Made by a program: the position numbers and the translations under genes. This document shows, one piece after another, positions 21,174 through 30,187 of a stretch of 64,000 nucleotides of DNA; within the stretch, counting starts at the first letter, position 1; each line of letters opens with the position of its first letter. The notes under the pieces are model-generated. The model was given only the letters and a program-made list of their open reading frames with translations. It was not told the DNA's origin and searched no databases. The DNA comes from Diplonema japonicum (lineage: Eukaryota; Euglenozoa; Diplonemea; Diplonemida; Diplonemidae): positions 186,001 to 250,000 of the forward strand of contig OZ025718.1 of NCBI GenBank assembly GCA_964019335.1. The letters run 5' to 3'.

Positions 21174-23441
21174 CTAAAGTGTAGTGACACTGTCAAGTTT
21201 CACCGACAACAGCCTGTCTAGTATAGCAGGATGGTGCCACCCCATGGCAGGCTGCCTTAAGTGTACATTGTCACGCAGCATGACGGCAACCCTCGTCAGG
21301 ACAGTGTCCCCGTTGGCCTTGAGCAGGATAAGAGAGTGGTTCTTTTCCTCGAACGCGGTTCTGTAGGCTTCGGACCACCCCCACACTTCGTCAGGACTCT
21401 GTGGTTCCAACCCATGAATACTCATCATATCGGGCCCAGTGCACTTCACTTCAAAAACTTGCATATCCACATCTGTCTCCATAGTCCAAGTATCGACAGG
21501 TCTGACTCTAAACCGCATGCTCGGAGCGTGCATAGCGCTGCATGAAGAACCCGGAACGGCTGCGTGAAGACTGTACGTTTCAAGTATCATTGCAGCTTCT
21601 GAGAGGTAACCAGATACGGTGACAGGGGAGCCGAAGATGGAGATGAAAGCATGGGCTGAACCGGTGAAATTTCCCACACAAACCTTCCCGCAGGCGATTC
21701 CGACACTTATTGCGGTGTTCTCGATGACACTGGATGTGATCAGAGCGACGAAGCGAAAAGCGTGTTCCAGGTGGGCGATGCACTTCCTGTTGGTGTTCCA
21801 CCCTGCTATGATCTGCATTCCTTGAAACGAAGCAACATATGCACCGCATCGTGCAAGTAGTTGCGTCACAACCTGCAAGCAACTGTTGATTACCGTTGCA
21901 TTGTTGAACGCTGCAGGAACGCACATTAGGATGTTTCCAATGGTAGCGGAGGGTACCTCGTTGAAGCTCGCCTCCTTCCCGACCCCTTTTAAAGGCTTGT
22001 TGTCAACCCTCCTCACATCCTTGTTGTCCTCCGCTTCGGTTTTCCCGGTATTTTTTTTACTTTCCAGATGGAATTTAACATCCTTTTCAGACAAGTTTCG
22101 CTCCTGCGGTGCTACGAGAGATATATGCATGTTTCCAACCCCCTTCAGCATAATGAACCCCATTGGGAGAATGGTCGCTTCTTTGATTAAAGACGCGGTT
22201 GCAACGTCAGATTGCAAATCGGGAATGAGGTCGGAGGGTACTGCAACGCAACCATCCATGCAACAAGCTTCGATTCGAGCTGCCTTGTTGACAGACCTGC
22301 CAATGTAGTCATAGCGGCCTGTGACGAAGGAATACTCGACTTCAACAGGGCCTTCGTAGATACCGATTCGCACGGTGAGGGGCGACAGCAAGTCCCCCGA
22401 CCATACAGCAAGGGAGAACATCTTTTGCACGTCGATTCCAAAGCCCATTGCACCATAGACACAGTCGTAGGCCACCATGAACGCATCGCCTATCGTCTTC
22501 ACCTCGTACCCGCCGTACTTAGCTTGCTGCAACCGTATGATCTCGTTGTGCTTCTTCAATGCTTTTTTCATGGCTTCTGGTGTCGATTCCCACATTTGCG
22601 TGCTGCCAACGATGTCGGTGAATACGATAGTTGCTTGGCCCTCTCTGCGTCCTGGAGGTGTTCTGTTCCTCGGCGATCTTGAATGCGGCGAGTTACCATT
22701 CTCCGCTGTGAACAGTGCCTCGGGGAGGTACGCCTCATACTCCTCCATATTCCCGAGGAGACCCAGCAAACAATTGTGCAAATCTTCCGGAAAAGTAGGC
22801 GACGACAGGACCAGGGCAGCCTGGTTGAGGTCGTACGACGACAATGCGGTTACAACGTCCCGCACGCTCTGCCGTCTCGAAGCCTCCTTTACCTTCACAG
22901 CGTGGACGGCACCTGTTGACGCGTAGCACACTGCAAGGTACCCACTGAGGTCAATACATGCCCGGATGATGCTTTCTAAAGGGCTTCTGACCCCACATGG
23001 CATGCCTCTGTAGAGACCAAAGTCGACTGTGTCTTGTATTGCGGTGATTACGATCCACAAGACGAGCTCCATGAGGAGGATGCGGGATGGCCGTTGGTCC
23101 ACCACCAAGTGCAACGCTATCAAAACCAAGAACAACGGAAGCGCACTGAACCCGTTCATGCCAGAGAACGTGGTGTCCAATGCGATAACCGACAACCCGT
23201 AGCAGCATGACATGAAACAGATACCTTGTTTTGTGATAGGGCGGTCCAGGGCCATCCACGTACAGGTCACCAACGTGCTTGTTAAGAATCCCGCACAGGT
23301 GAGCACCGCGTCTGTGTGGAAGCGGCCCACACTTACAGTCACTAGTAACCAGACTACGACGGAGCAGCATAGTAAGGAGCTCACAATGAGCACGGAACCC
23401 TTTGACCAAGGGTTGATGATGATGGTCGTTTGGTCTTGCAT
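21174..23441 (-). CDS. Class III adenylate cyclase, membrane-bound, with a degenerate second cyclase domain
   Basis: The product is 755 residues. The N-terminal ~190 residues hold about six membrane helices (GSVLIVSSLLCCSVVVWLL, ALPLFLVLIALHLV). The first cyclase domain, residues ~270-450, keeps the catalytic set: FTDIVGSTQMW (metal Asp), YEVKTIGDAFMVAYD (second metal Asp, and the Lys that selects adenine rather than guanine), RIGIYEGPVEVEY, and YDYIGRSVNKAARIEA (substrate Asp, transition-state Asn and Arg). A second cyclase-like fold, residues ~495-620 (AISVGIACGKVCVGNFTG), lacks the metal-binding residues and may be a pseudo-domain partner. The layout resembles transmembrane cyclases of protists more than the 12-TM animal form. 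It makes cAMP at a membrane; ligand unknown. Confidence 0.9.
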   Translation of the reverse strand: MQDQTTIIINPWSKGSVLIVSSLLCCSVVVWLLVTVSVGRFHTDAVLTCAGFLTSTLVTCTWMALDRPITKQGICFMSCCYGLSVIALDTTFSGMNGFSALPLFLVLIALHLVVDQRPSRILLMELVLWIVITAIQDTVDFGLYRGMPCGVRSPLESIIRACIDLSGYLAVCYASTGAVHAVKVKEASRRQSVRDVVTALSSYDLNQAALVLSSPTFPEDLHNCLLGLLGNMEEYEAYLPEALFTAENGNSPHSRSPRNRTPPGRREGQATIVFTDIVGSTQMWESTPEAMKKALKKHNEIIRLQQAKYGGYEVKTIGDAFMVAYDCVYGAMGFGIDVQKMFSLAVWSGDLLSPLTVRIGIYEGPVEVEYSFVTGRYDYIGRSVNKAARIEACCMDGCVAVPSDLIPDLQSDVATASLIKEATILPMGFIMLKGVGNMHISLVAPQERNLSEKDVKFHLESKKNTGKTEAEDNKDVRRVDNKPLKGVGKEASFNEVPSATIGNILMCVPAAFNNATVINSCLQVVTQLLARCGAYVASFQGMQIIAGWNTNRKCIAHLEHAFRFVALITSSVIENTAISVGIACGKVCVGNFTGSAHAFISIFGSPVTVSGYLSEAAMILETYSLHAAVPGSSCSAMHAPSMRFRVRPVDTWTMETDVDMQVFEVKCTGPDMMSIHGLEPQSPDEVWGWSEAYRTAFEEKNHSLILLKANGDTVLTRVAVMLRDNVHLRQPAMGWHHPAILDRLLSVKLDSVTTL

Positions 23442-23995
23442 TTTTTTTTTTTTTTTTTTGTCACAGTCTTTTTTTTTTATTCGGGAAAAAAAAAAAAAAG
23501 AAATTGAAGCGGGGGTAGGAATGAGGGGGGGGGAATAAAAAAAATATAAAAATGTCGCAACATTACTCCCGAGTACAATGCGTAACTCTGGCTAACGGAG
23601 GGGAAAACGAGGGGGTGTGTGGGGCTGGTTGAAAGTGTTTTTGGTTTGCCCCCCCTATTTTACCATTTTATAAAAGAAATATTTTTTTTCTCGCCCCCAT
23701 TATCCCCCCAGCCTTATTCGTTATGTATTTCACACTCTCTCATGTCACTCCTGCCCCCTTTTTTTTTTCCTTCTTTCTTTCCTTCGTTCATAGGGAAAAA
23801 AAGAAAAAGAGGGGGGGGGGAAAGAAAAAAAGGGGGGGGGGAAAGAAAAAAACAAACTCAAATTAAACCAATGGAAAGGGGGGGAACAAAAAGAAACTCA
23901 TATTTTATGGGAGTTTTTTTTTATAAAAAAAAAAAAAATTACGTTTTGTGTTTTCCTTATTCTTGTTGTGGTTTTTTTTCTTTTCCCCCGTTTTT
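23442..23995. other. Intergenic, G/A homopolymers, no gene
   Basis: A/T/G runs flank a short mixed stretch (23550-23640) with no long natural frame. Confidence 0.7.
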
Positions 23996-25024
23996 TTAGA
24001 TGTTCACACCCGCACGGTAAGGCGAAAACCTCTGGAGCACCTCGGAGGAAATAGGGGGCTCGCACTTAACAATGTGCGCACCGTTGTGGGAAGGGTAGGT
24101 GATGAACGCACGCCCCTTGCACCCGATGAGCGCTGCGGCGTCGACCATGGCCTTTGCAATGCGCTCTTCAGGGCGCTGGGTTTTCTGTTGAAGCTGAACA
24201 CCACGACCCTCCACAAACGCCATGACAGCAGGGCCAGCACCGGAGAGGTAGGATCCGAGGGCGCCTGCATCGTTGGCGGCCTTCATCACCTGGAACACGT
24301 GGGGCATCACAACACCACGCTGCGGCTGGTGCAGCTTGTCGTCCATTGCGTACTTAAGGTTTCCAAGCTGGTTGGTTTCAAAGCAAGACACCAAAAACGC
24401 CAGCCTCTGAAGGTTGAACACCGCGTCAGTACGAGAGATCTCAGGCTTCAAAAGAGAACGGTTCTGCGCCGTTCCACCCTTCTTCGGTTCATCGGGAACA
24501 AACAGCACGCACTGAAGACGCTCGGGGACTTTAATACGGTGGGTGTACCATCTCTCGCCAGTGTGAAGCCCCATTTGAAGGCCACCGTAAATGGCTGGTG
24601 AGACGTTATCAGGGTGGCCTTCTATTTCAGCAGCGGCTTGAAGAAGTGCCTCTTCGCCTTCAACGGCGAGTTCGTGGCCGGTCAACGCAAGACCTGCGAG
24701 AAGACCTGCAACCAACCCGGCACTGCTGCTCCCCATACCCCGCATGAAGGGGATCTGTGAGACGACTGTGACCTTTAAAGGTGGGACGTCCTTCCCGGCC
24801 ATCAAGAAGGCCCTTTCAATGCCCTTGAGGATCAGGTTGGTCTTGTCGGTGGGGACCTGTCCTTCTCCCTCTCCGCTTGTGGTCATGCTGAACTCGTCGG
24901 CCCGTTCCACGGTGACCTCCTGCCAAATGTCGAGGGCCATTCCTAGAACATCGTATCCAGGCCCGAGGTTTGCTGTGGTTGCCGGAACCCTCACTGTCAC
25001 AGACTTCTTCTCGAAGGATGTCAT
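23996..25024 (-). CDS. HSK: Homoserine kinase (GHMP family)
   Basis: The product is 342 residues, intronless. It phosphorylates homoserine with ATP in threonine biosynthesis. GHMP motifs are intact: motif 1 VRVPATTANLGPGYDVLGMA, motif 2 (ATP loop) MRGMGSSSAGLVAGLLAGLA, and motif 3 GALGSYLSGAGPAVMAF near the C-terminus. EGHPDNVSPAIYGG is the homoserine-kinase signature. Size and motif order match family norms. Animals lack this enzyme, so it supports a non-animal host. The start is directly after a run of about 17 A. Confidence 0.95.
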   Translation of the reverse strand: MTSFEKKSVTVRVPATTANLGPGYDVLGMALDIWQEVTVERADEFSMTTSGEGEGQVPTDKTNLILKGIERAFLMAGKDVPPLKVTVVSQIPFMRGMGSSSAGLVAGLLAGLALTGHELAVEGEEALLQAAAEIEGHPDNVSPAIYGGLQMGLHTGERWYTHRIKVPERLQCVLFVPDEPKKGGTAQNRSLLKPEISRTDAVFNLQRLAFLVSCFETNQLGNLKYAMDDKLHQPQRGVVMPHVFQVMKAANDAGALGSYLSGAGPAVMAFVEGRGVQLQQKTQRPEERIAKAMVDAAALIGCKGRAFITYPSHNGAHIVKCEPPISSEVLQRFSPYRAGVNI

Positions 25025-25974
25025 TTTTTTTTTTTTTTTAAATTACTGTAAATTCTCTTGAAAACTGTCCCCGAGGAAAAAATTGAAGAAATGAAAAAAG
25101 AGAAAAAAAAATAAGTAAACGGGGGGAGGGGGGAAAGTTTTTTTTCCCGCCCCGTTTTCCCCACCTGCCCCCCCCCCCCCCCCCTTTTTTTTTATCGTAC
25201 TTTGTGTTTCTATTTAAAAAAAAAGGGGGTGTGAAAAAAAGAAAGGGAGAGGGAGAGAGGGGGAGGGGAGTAAATAAAGTGTGAGAGAGAGAGGATTACC
25301 AGACTACCCTTTTTTTAAAAAAAATCTTTTTGTCCTTTTTTTTTTGTTCGAAAGGCAGTGCCAAATTGACCTGATCTGAGGAAAGGGAGGGGTGAAGGAA
25401 TATTAGAAGGGGAAGGGGGAAGAACGATGTGGGCAAGGAATGAAATAAAAATAAAAATAAAGGGGTGGGGCAAGAACATGGTTTCTTTTTTTTTTCTCCT
25501 TTCGTTCAATGATGGGAAGGGGATGTTAGTATAAAGATCACAAAGAAACTGAGTCTCTTGTGTATCTTGACTAACAAGGGAATCCGTGTGTGAGTGTAGC
25601 TGAGAGGAACTGACAGTTGCAGTTGCACGGATACAGGCGGGATGCAAGTCCTAAAAAAAAAGGAGGGGGGAAAGGGAGCCCCCATTTTTCTTTTCGTCCT
25701 AGACACTTGATATCATCAACTGGGCCTCCTCCCAAGGTCCCTTGGTTTCCCTACCACCCATTTTCTTTCTTTTCTTTTTGAATCCCCCCCCTCCTCCCTT
25801 TGTACCCATGTTCGTTTTTTTTTTTTTTTTTTTGAACAAACTTTTTTTTTTTTGGGAGGGGCAAAAATGAAAAAAAAAAAAAAAAAAAAAAATACACTGA
25901 GCTGTATGTAAAAAAAAAAGGCGATGTTTAAGGGCAAATCCCACTCGAGGACCACCCTTAGGGGGGGTGGGGGT
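25025..25974. other. Intergenic, low complexity, with a diverged dispersed repeat
   Basis: Mostly C, G, A and T runs. At 25931-25960 a GGGCAAATCCCACTCGAGG element is a diverged copy of the repeat at 9502-9549 and 45979-46023. Open frames at 25315-25700 have skewed composition and no family match, so I do not call them. Confidence 0.6.
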
Positions 25975-26784
25975 CTATCTCTTGATGCTTCCTTTTTGGA
26001 GCCTCGCTTTCGTTCCGATGGCGGATACCAGTGTCTTTCGCAGACGGTTGATGCGGTCCTTCTTCAGGTTGGTCTTCAGCTCTCTTAGCCTGTCCTGGGT
26101 TTCTCGTGAGGCGAAGATCGGTCTCCTTGCAAAGCCTATCGCCGCCTTCCCTCCTATTGCCATGAGGGACTTCACTCTCGTTTTGTTCTTCGCCGGGAAA
26201 GGCCTTTTCCTTCCTTGTAATGCGCACCTGTCGTTCACCTTTTGGATCAGTTTCTTGATCCTTCGCGCCTTTTCATCCTGCGTCATTCCCAGCGATCTTC
26301 GTGTCGTCGCTTCGAAGTCTAGGGCTAACTCCACCGCCGTCACCTCCGACGTCGTGTCTTCTTTAACCCATCTTAGCTCCGACATCCATTTCAACAGCGA
26401 CTCCGCGTACATCCGCAGTATCCCACTTGTCGTCCCGAGCTGTTCCAACGTCGGCGTCAAGTGCTTTACTCCTACCACTTTCCGTTCCCACGGCAGTTCT
26501 CCTCCAAAATCCTCCACTTGGATCAGTTCTTCATCACGTTTTGCTACTATCATCGCCAGGTACCTCTGCAACCTCTCCAGGTGTGCAAATCCGTGCCCCC
26601 TCGGCAAGATCCCGTGCAGTTCCAGGCAGAGAGGCCAGCCCGACCTGTCGCGTAGCGGTTCCAACCCGTCCCTCGCCAGCTCTTCCAGCGCAAGTGGGCA
26701 TTCGTACAGCTGGTGCCGTAGCAGCGTCACTGTGTTCTGGTGTACTGCTGTGCATATGTCGCATCTATAATTCTGAGGAAGCAT
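25975..26784 (-). pseudogene. Probable retrotransposon (reverse-transcriptase polyprotein) C-terminal remnant
   Basis: An open frame of 269 codons starts with a CCHC-like finger (YRCDICTAVH, then LLRHQLYECP). After ~130 residues comes a VTAVELALDFEATTRRSL block, which resembles the conserved ELxxDF..T region after the reverse transcriptase of LINE-type polyproteins in protists. A basic tail follows. A second copy of the same block, in another frame, lies just upstream at 26940-27180, as expected of truncated retroelement copies. No reverse-transcriptase catalytic motif (YADD type) is present here. A host zinc-finger gene is the alternative; the family call is from memory and uncertain. Confidence 0.5.
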
Positions 26785-26939
26785 TGTCTCTCCGGGTGGT
26801 CTCCCGTCCCCTCTTTTCAAAAAAAAAAAAAAAAAAAAAAAGAAGAAGAAGAAGAATGACTTTGGTTGCTTCATAAACCGCCTGGCGTACGAGCAACTTC
26901 TTAACGCTTGTAGCGGATGTTGCTACCCTTCTGTGCTGA

Positions 26940-27180
26940 AGGATGCATGGCTGCGTGGGTGGACTACGATAGGTTGCTGGCCTCGGCTGCGCCCATCATT
27001 TTTTCTCAGGACGTACACCCCACTTGTCAGCTCGAAGTCTATCACTAGTTCTAGCCTGGTTACAGATCCCTGCTTGTTCCATTCCAACTTCGGGAGCCAC
27101 TTGAATACTTCCGGCACAATCTGTGCTCTCATGAAGTTCATCATCAAGTGCTTACGGAACCTGACTAACCCCCTTTAAAA
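26940..27180 (-). pseudogene. Second truncated copy of the same retroelement tail
   Basis: The minus strand encodes VFKWLPKLEWNKQGS followed by VTRLELVIDFELTSGVYV, which parallels LLKWMSELRWVKEDT..VTAVELALDFEATT of the adjacent fragment. It is truncated at both ends and stops after ~70 codons. Confidence 0.5.
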
Positions 27181-27611
27181 CAAAGGCGCCGGTACACTCA
27201 CACTGAGTTGACAGTCTTTTTTTTTTTTTTTTTTTTTTTTTTTCGGATTCTTCTTTTCATAGTTCGAAGGTTAAGAGTTAAGCAAGAAAGTGTGGAATTT
27301 GGGGGGGGGGGGGGGAGTGGGGTGGGAAAAAAAAAAGGTAAGCATAATGCAGGGAGGTAGGGGGGGAAAAAAAAAGAAAATGAGAAAACACAAAAAAAAA
27401 AAAAATATCGTGTGCGGTATGAGGGTTCAGAGTAACCACAATGGTACGAGGGGTTTGGCCAGATTTTCTTTTTTACGAGAAGGGGTATTTTTTTTTCTTT
27501 TTTTTTTCTTCCTCTTCTTCTCCCCCCCCCCCCCCCCCTTCCTTTTCTTCATTTTTCTACTTGAAAAAGCAGAGAGAAATAAAAAAGGGTGACAAAAGGA
27601 AGGGGGGGGGA

Positions 27612-27665
27612 ATATTTATATATCGAAGAGATAATAAGAGGCCAGTGTTGGTGGCGCCCCCTGTG
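27612..27665 (-). repeat. 3'-end fragment of the GGCGCC-CAACAC-GGCC repeat family
   Basis: Read on the minus strand it is GGGGGCGCCACCAACACTGG followed by CCTCTTATTATC. It shares only the terminal part with 28327-28860, 36464-36538 and 53236-53284. Confidence 0.6.
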
Positions 27666-27682
27666 AAAAAAAAGAAAAAGAG

Positions 27683-27800
27683 GGAACTGGCTGCCGTTTG
27701 TTCAGTACTGAGGGTAGAAACCTGAAGAAGTTAATGACCCGTAAAGACTTTGCCAATGGGTCCCTTTTTTGTTTAGACGAGTCAAAAGACTCGTTTGTAA
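27683..27800 (-). repeat. Dispersed ~115-bp repeat with coding-like conservation, copy A
   Basis: On the minus strand it reads NESFDSSKQK then LRVINFFRFLPSVLN. Copy B at 40006-40112 reads NESFDLSKQKGN then FRVDKLLQVLPGTYNDQFL. A rearranged copy C is at 50773-50920. All are on the gene strand. An ACGAGTC/GACTCGT hairpin lies at one end. Confidence 0.55.
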
Positions 27801-28326
27801 AAAATCAAAAAAAAAAGACTACATAAGCACATTCCGGGTCAGCGCAGCGCGGCGGCCGGCACGCAGGGCCCTTCGGCTCGTCCTGAATAGAAAGAAACGA
27901 AAAGAAAAAAAGAAGGGGTAGAAAATAAAATAAATCACTATGATGAAGAAATTGTTAGCAACGACCCCCCCCCAAAAAAAGAGAAGAAGAAGAAGAAGAA
28001 GAAGTGAAAAAATCGGTTTCTTTCTTTTTTCTTGTTTTTTTTTCTTTTTTTTTCTTCCCCCTTTTTATTCCCCATTTTCTTTTTTATTTTTTTTCTTTTT
28101 TGCCATACCCCCCCCCCCCCCCCTCTACCCAAAACCTACCAAAAAGAAATAATAATAATAATAATAATAATAATCTCATCAGAAAGTCGTTCTCGGACAT
28201 AAATAACCCAAACTCTCCCTTTTTTTCTTTCCTTCACCTCTCTCTCTCTCTCTTCCACCCTCCCATAAACAGCTAATGAGAAGAAAAAAAAAGTGGGGGG
28301 GGGATAATAATTTATTAATAATAGGA

Positions 28327-28860
28327 ACTGTTTACTTGATTACAGGGGACGCACCGAGTTGTAGCTTTTTCTTCTGCGTTTCCGCGTCGTGTCCTTAATG
28401 CGTGGCGCTCATACAGTTTGCTGCCTGTTCGTCACCCTGAGCATCTGCGTTACGTTCTTCCAATTGGACACTACCGGTGATGTACTTCTGATCATGTTAT
28501 CCCACCGGCTACAGAAAAAAATATATGAGTTAAAGGAGGCCGGTGTTGGCGGCGCCCTGCACAAGAACTGTCCACTTGATTACAGGGGGCGCGCCGCGGC
28601 CGAGTTGTAGCTTCTTCTGCGTTCCGCGTCGTGTCCTTAATGCGTGCGGTGTACAGCTCAACCCCAGCCAGAGTGTCCCGGGTAACCAAGATTCGGCTCT
28701 CGTGCAGTTTGCTGCCTGTTCGTCACCCTGAGCATCTGCATTATGTTCTTCCACTCGGGCGCTACCGGTGATGACCGACGAGGAGGTCAACAGCGAACAA
28801 CACATCTGGTGTTTTTCTTATATTTTCATGTTATCCCCACCACCTGAAAAAAAAAAAAAA
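28327..28860 (-). repeat. Two tandem long copies of the GGCGCC-tail repeat family
   Basis: The units at 28327-28511 and 28512-28860 share long blocks (GAGTTGTAGCTTCTTCTGCG, GTTTGCTGCCTGTTCGTCAC, CACTACCGGTGATG) and differ by insertions of ~50 bases. Each minus-strand copy is preceded by a T run. In the right-hand unit the minus strand is open for ~90 codons, but composition and the frame-broken left unit argue against a live gene. Shorter copies elsewhere share only the minus-strand 3' end. Confidence 0.7.
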
Positions 28861-28910
28861 AAAAAGAAAAAAAAAGCGCTTTCATCTCGTATGTGATCGC
28901 CTCCCCTGTT

Positions 28911-29966
28911 TCACTCAAAAACACAAACTGAAACAGCTTCCCTTGACTGTCCCAGCTCGCGGCAGGGCATCCATGCCCCGCATGGCGTGACACGCGGGGT
29001 CTTCGTTAACAAAGATGGGTAAGAGGGGTGGGACGAAGGGTAGAACCTCTCCACAGTACTCAACTGGGAAAGCTGTGAATGGTAACCCCCGATTACCAGG
29101 ATAGTGGAATCGATACACGTGGCACCCAAATTGACACAATTCTTCGAAAGATGTGCAGCGTGCGTCCACGAGTTCGCCCGTGGATCGTAGCACTCCACAG
29201 AATAATGAGCGGAAGATTCACTACTACCGCCCAAAACGTAGACAAGACCGTTCAAAGCGGTCGAGGCTGCAGAGAGTCTACAGGACCCCATGTTGGGGAG
29301 GGACTCGAACTCATCTCGGACAGCATTGTATCTGTACGCCTCAGAAGTTACAACCTCACCAGATGCTCTACAACCGCCAGCAAGATATACGTATTCATTA
29401 AGAACAGTTGACGCCATTTGGGAGCAGGGTTTTGGTAGCCTCTTGATGTTGCGCCATGTGGAAGTGGTGATGTCGAAAGACTCGTTTGAGTGCTGTTCCG
29501 TGGTGCCATCGTAGCCGCCTAGTGCGAATAGAGTATGGCCGACTGCTTGTAAAGCGAGGGATGAGCGTTTGCAGGACATTGGTGCGAGAGTTTCCCATTC
29601 TTGGACGACGGGATCGTAGGCCTCGCAGCTTGCCATTCGTCGGTCGCCGTCCCGGCCGCCCACTACGTATAGTTTTCTGTCTACAACCACGCACCCGACA
29701 TGCGACCTGGATTGTGTTAGTTTTGGTCCATCAACCCACTCGTCCTTCCCCGGGTGATACACTTCGCAGGATTTGAGTTCTGTTGAGCCGTCCCAGCCCC
29801 CCACTGCCAGGACCCCTTCCATGTTCAGGACCGTTGTTAGATACCTGCTCCTCTTGCATATCTTCCTCCATTTCTTGCACACTGTCATCACGTCTCTCAG
29901 CTCCTTCGCGCGGCAGTACCGCATAACCAGTTCGATGAGTTCAGGAGGTGCATTGTTGAACAACAT
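28911..29966 (-). CDS. F-box/kelch-repeat protein
   Basis: The product is 351 residues. Residues 1-42 form an F-box (APPELIELVMRYCRAKELRD, VCKKWRKIC). Six kelch blades follow, each with the double-Gly motif (LAVGGWDGS, YVVGGRDGD, FALGGYDGT, YLAGGCRAS, YVLGGSSES, LVIGGYHSQ), which build a beta-propeller. The family acts as substrate receptor of SCF ubiquitin ligases. A Cys/Pro-rich tail closes the protein. Intronless. Substrate unknown. A kelch-BTB protein lies at the right end of the window but is a different architecture. Confidence 0.88.
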   Translation of the reverse strand: MLFNNAPPELIELVMRYCRAKELRDVMTVCKKWRKICKRSRYLTTVLNMEGVLAVGGWDGSTELKSCEVYHPGKDEWVDGPKLTQSRSHVGCVVVDRKLYVVGGRDGDRRMASCEAYDPVVQEWETLAPMSCKRSSLALQAVGHTLFALGGYDGTTEQHSNESFDITTSTWRNIKRLPKPCSQMASTVLNEYVYLAGGCRASGEVVTSEAYRYNAVRDEFESLPNMGSCRLSAASTALNGLVYVLGGSSESSAHYSVECYDPRANSWTHAAHLSKNCVNLGATCIDSTILVIGGYHSQLSQLSTVERFYPSSHPSYPSLLTKTPRVTPCGAWMPCRELGQSREAVSVCVFE

Positions 29967-30187
29967 CCTTTTTTTTGTTGTTGTTGTGAAAGAAAAAAAT
30001 AAAGTATAGAAAAAGAAAAGAGAGGGGGGGGGGGGGGGTAGGGAATCGCGTGGAAGAAAAAGGAAAAAAGAAAGTTTTTTTTAATTCTGATTCGAAAAAA
30101 AAAAAAAAAAAAAAAAAAAGGCTATGATATATAATAGGGGGGAAAAAAAATGATGGGGAAAAGAGGGGGGAAGACACTGTAATTGTT

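Larger units (their letters stand above)
27181..28326. other. Repeat-rich intergenic region
   Basis: Contains T/G/C homopolymers, an (AAT)n tract at 28149-28173 and two dispersed repeats annotated separately (27612-27665, 27683-27800). At 27842-27890 a short GC-rich stretch (GCGCAGCGCGGCGGCCGGC) stands out. No gene recognised. Confidence 0.65.

Noticed and set aside
25315-25706. Open frames upstream of the retroelement tail
   Set aside because: Composition follows homopolymers, no family match, no A-rich leader plus natural protein sequence.
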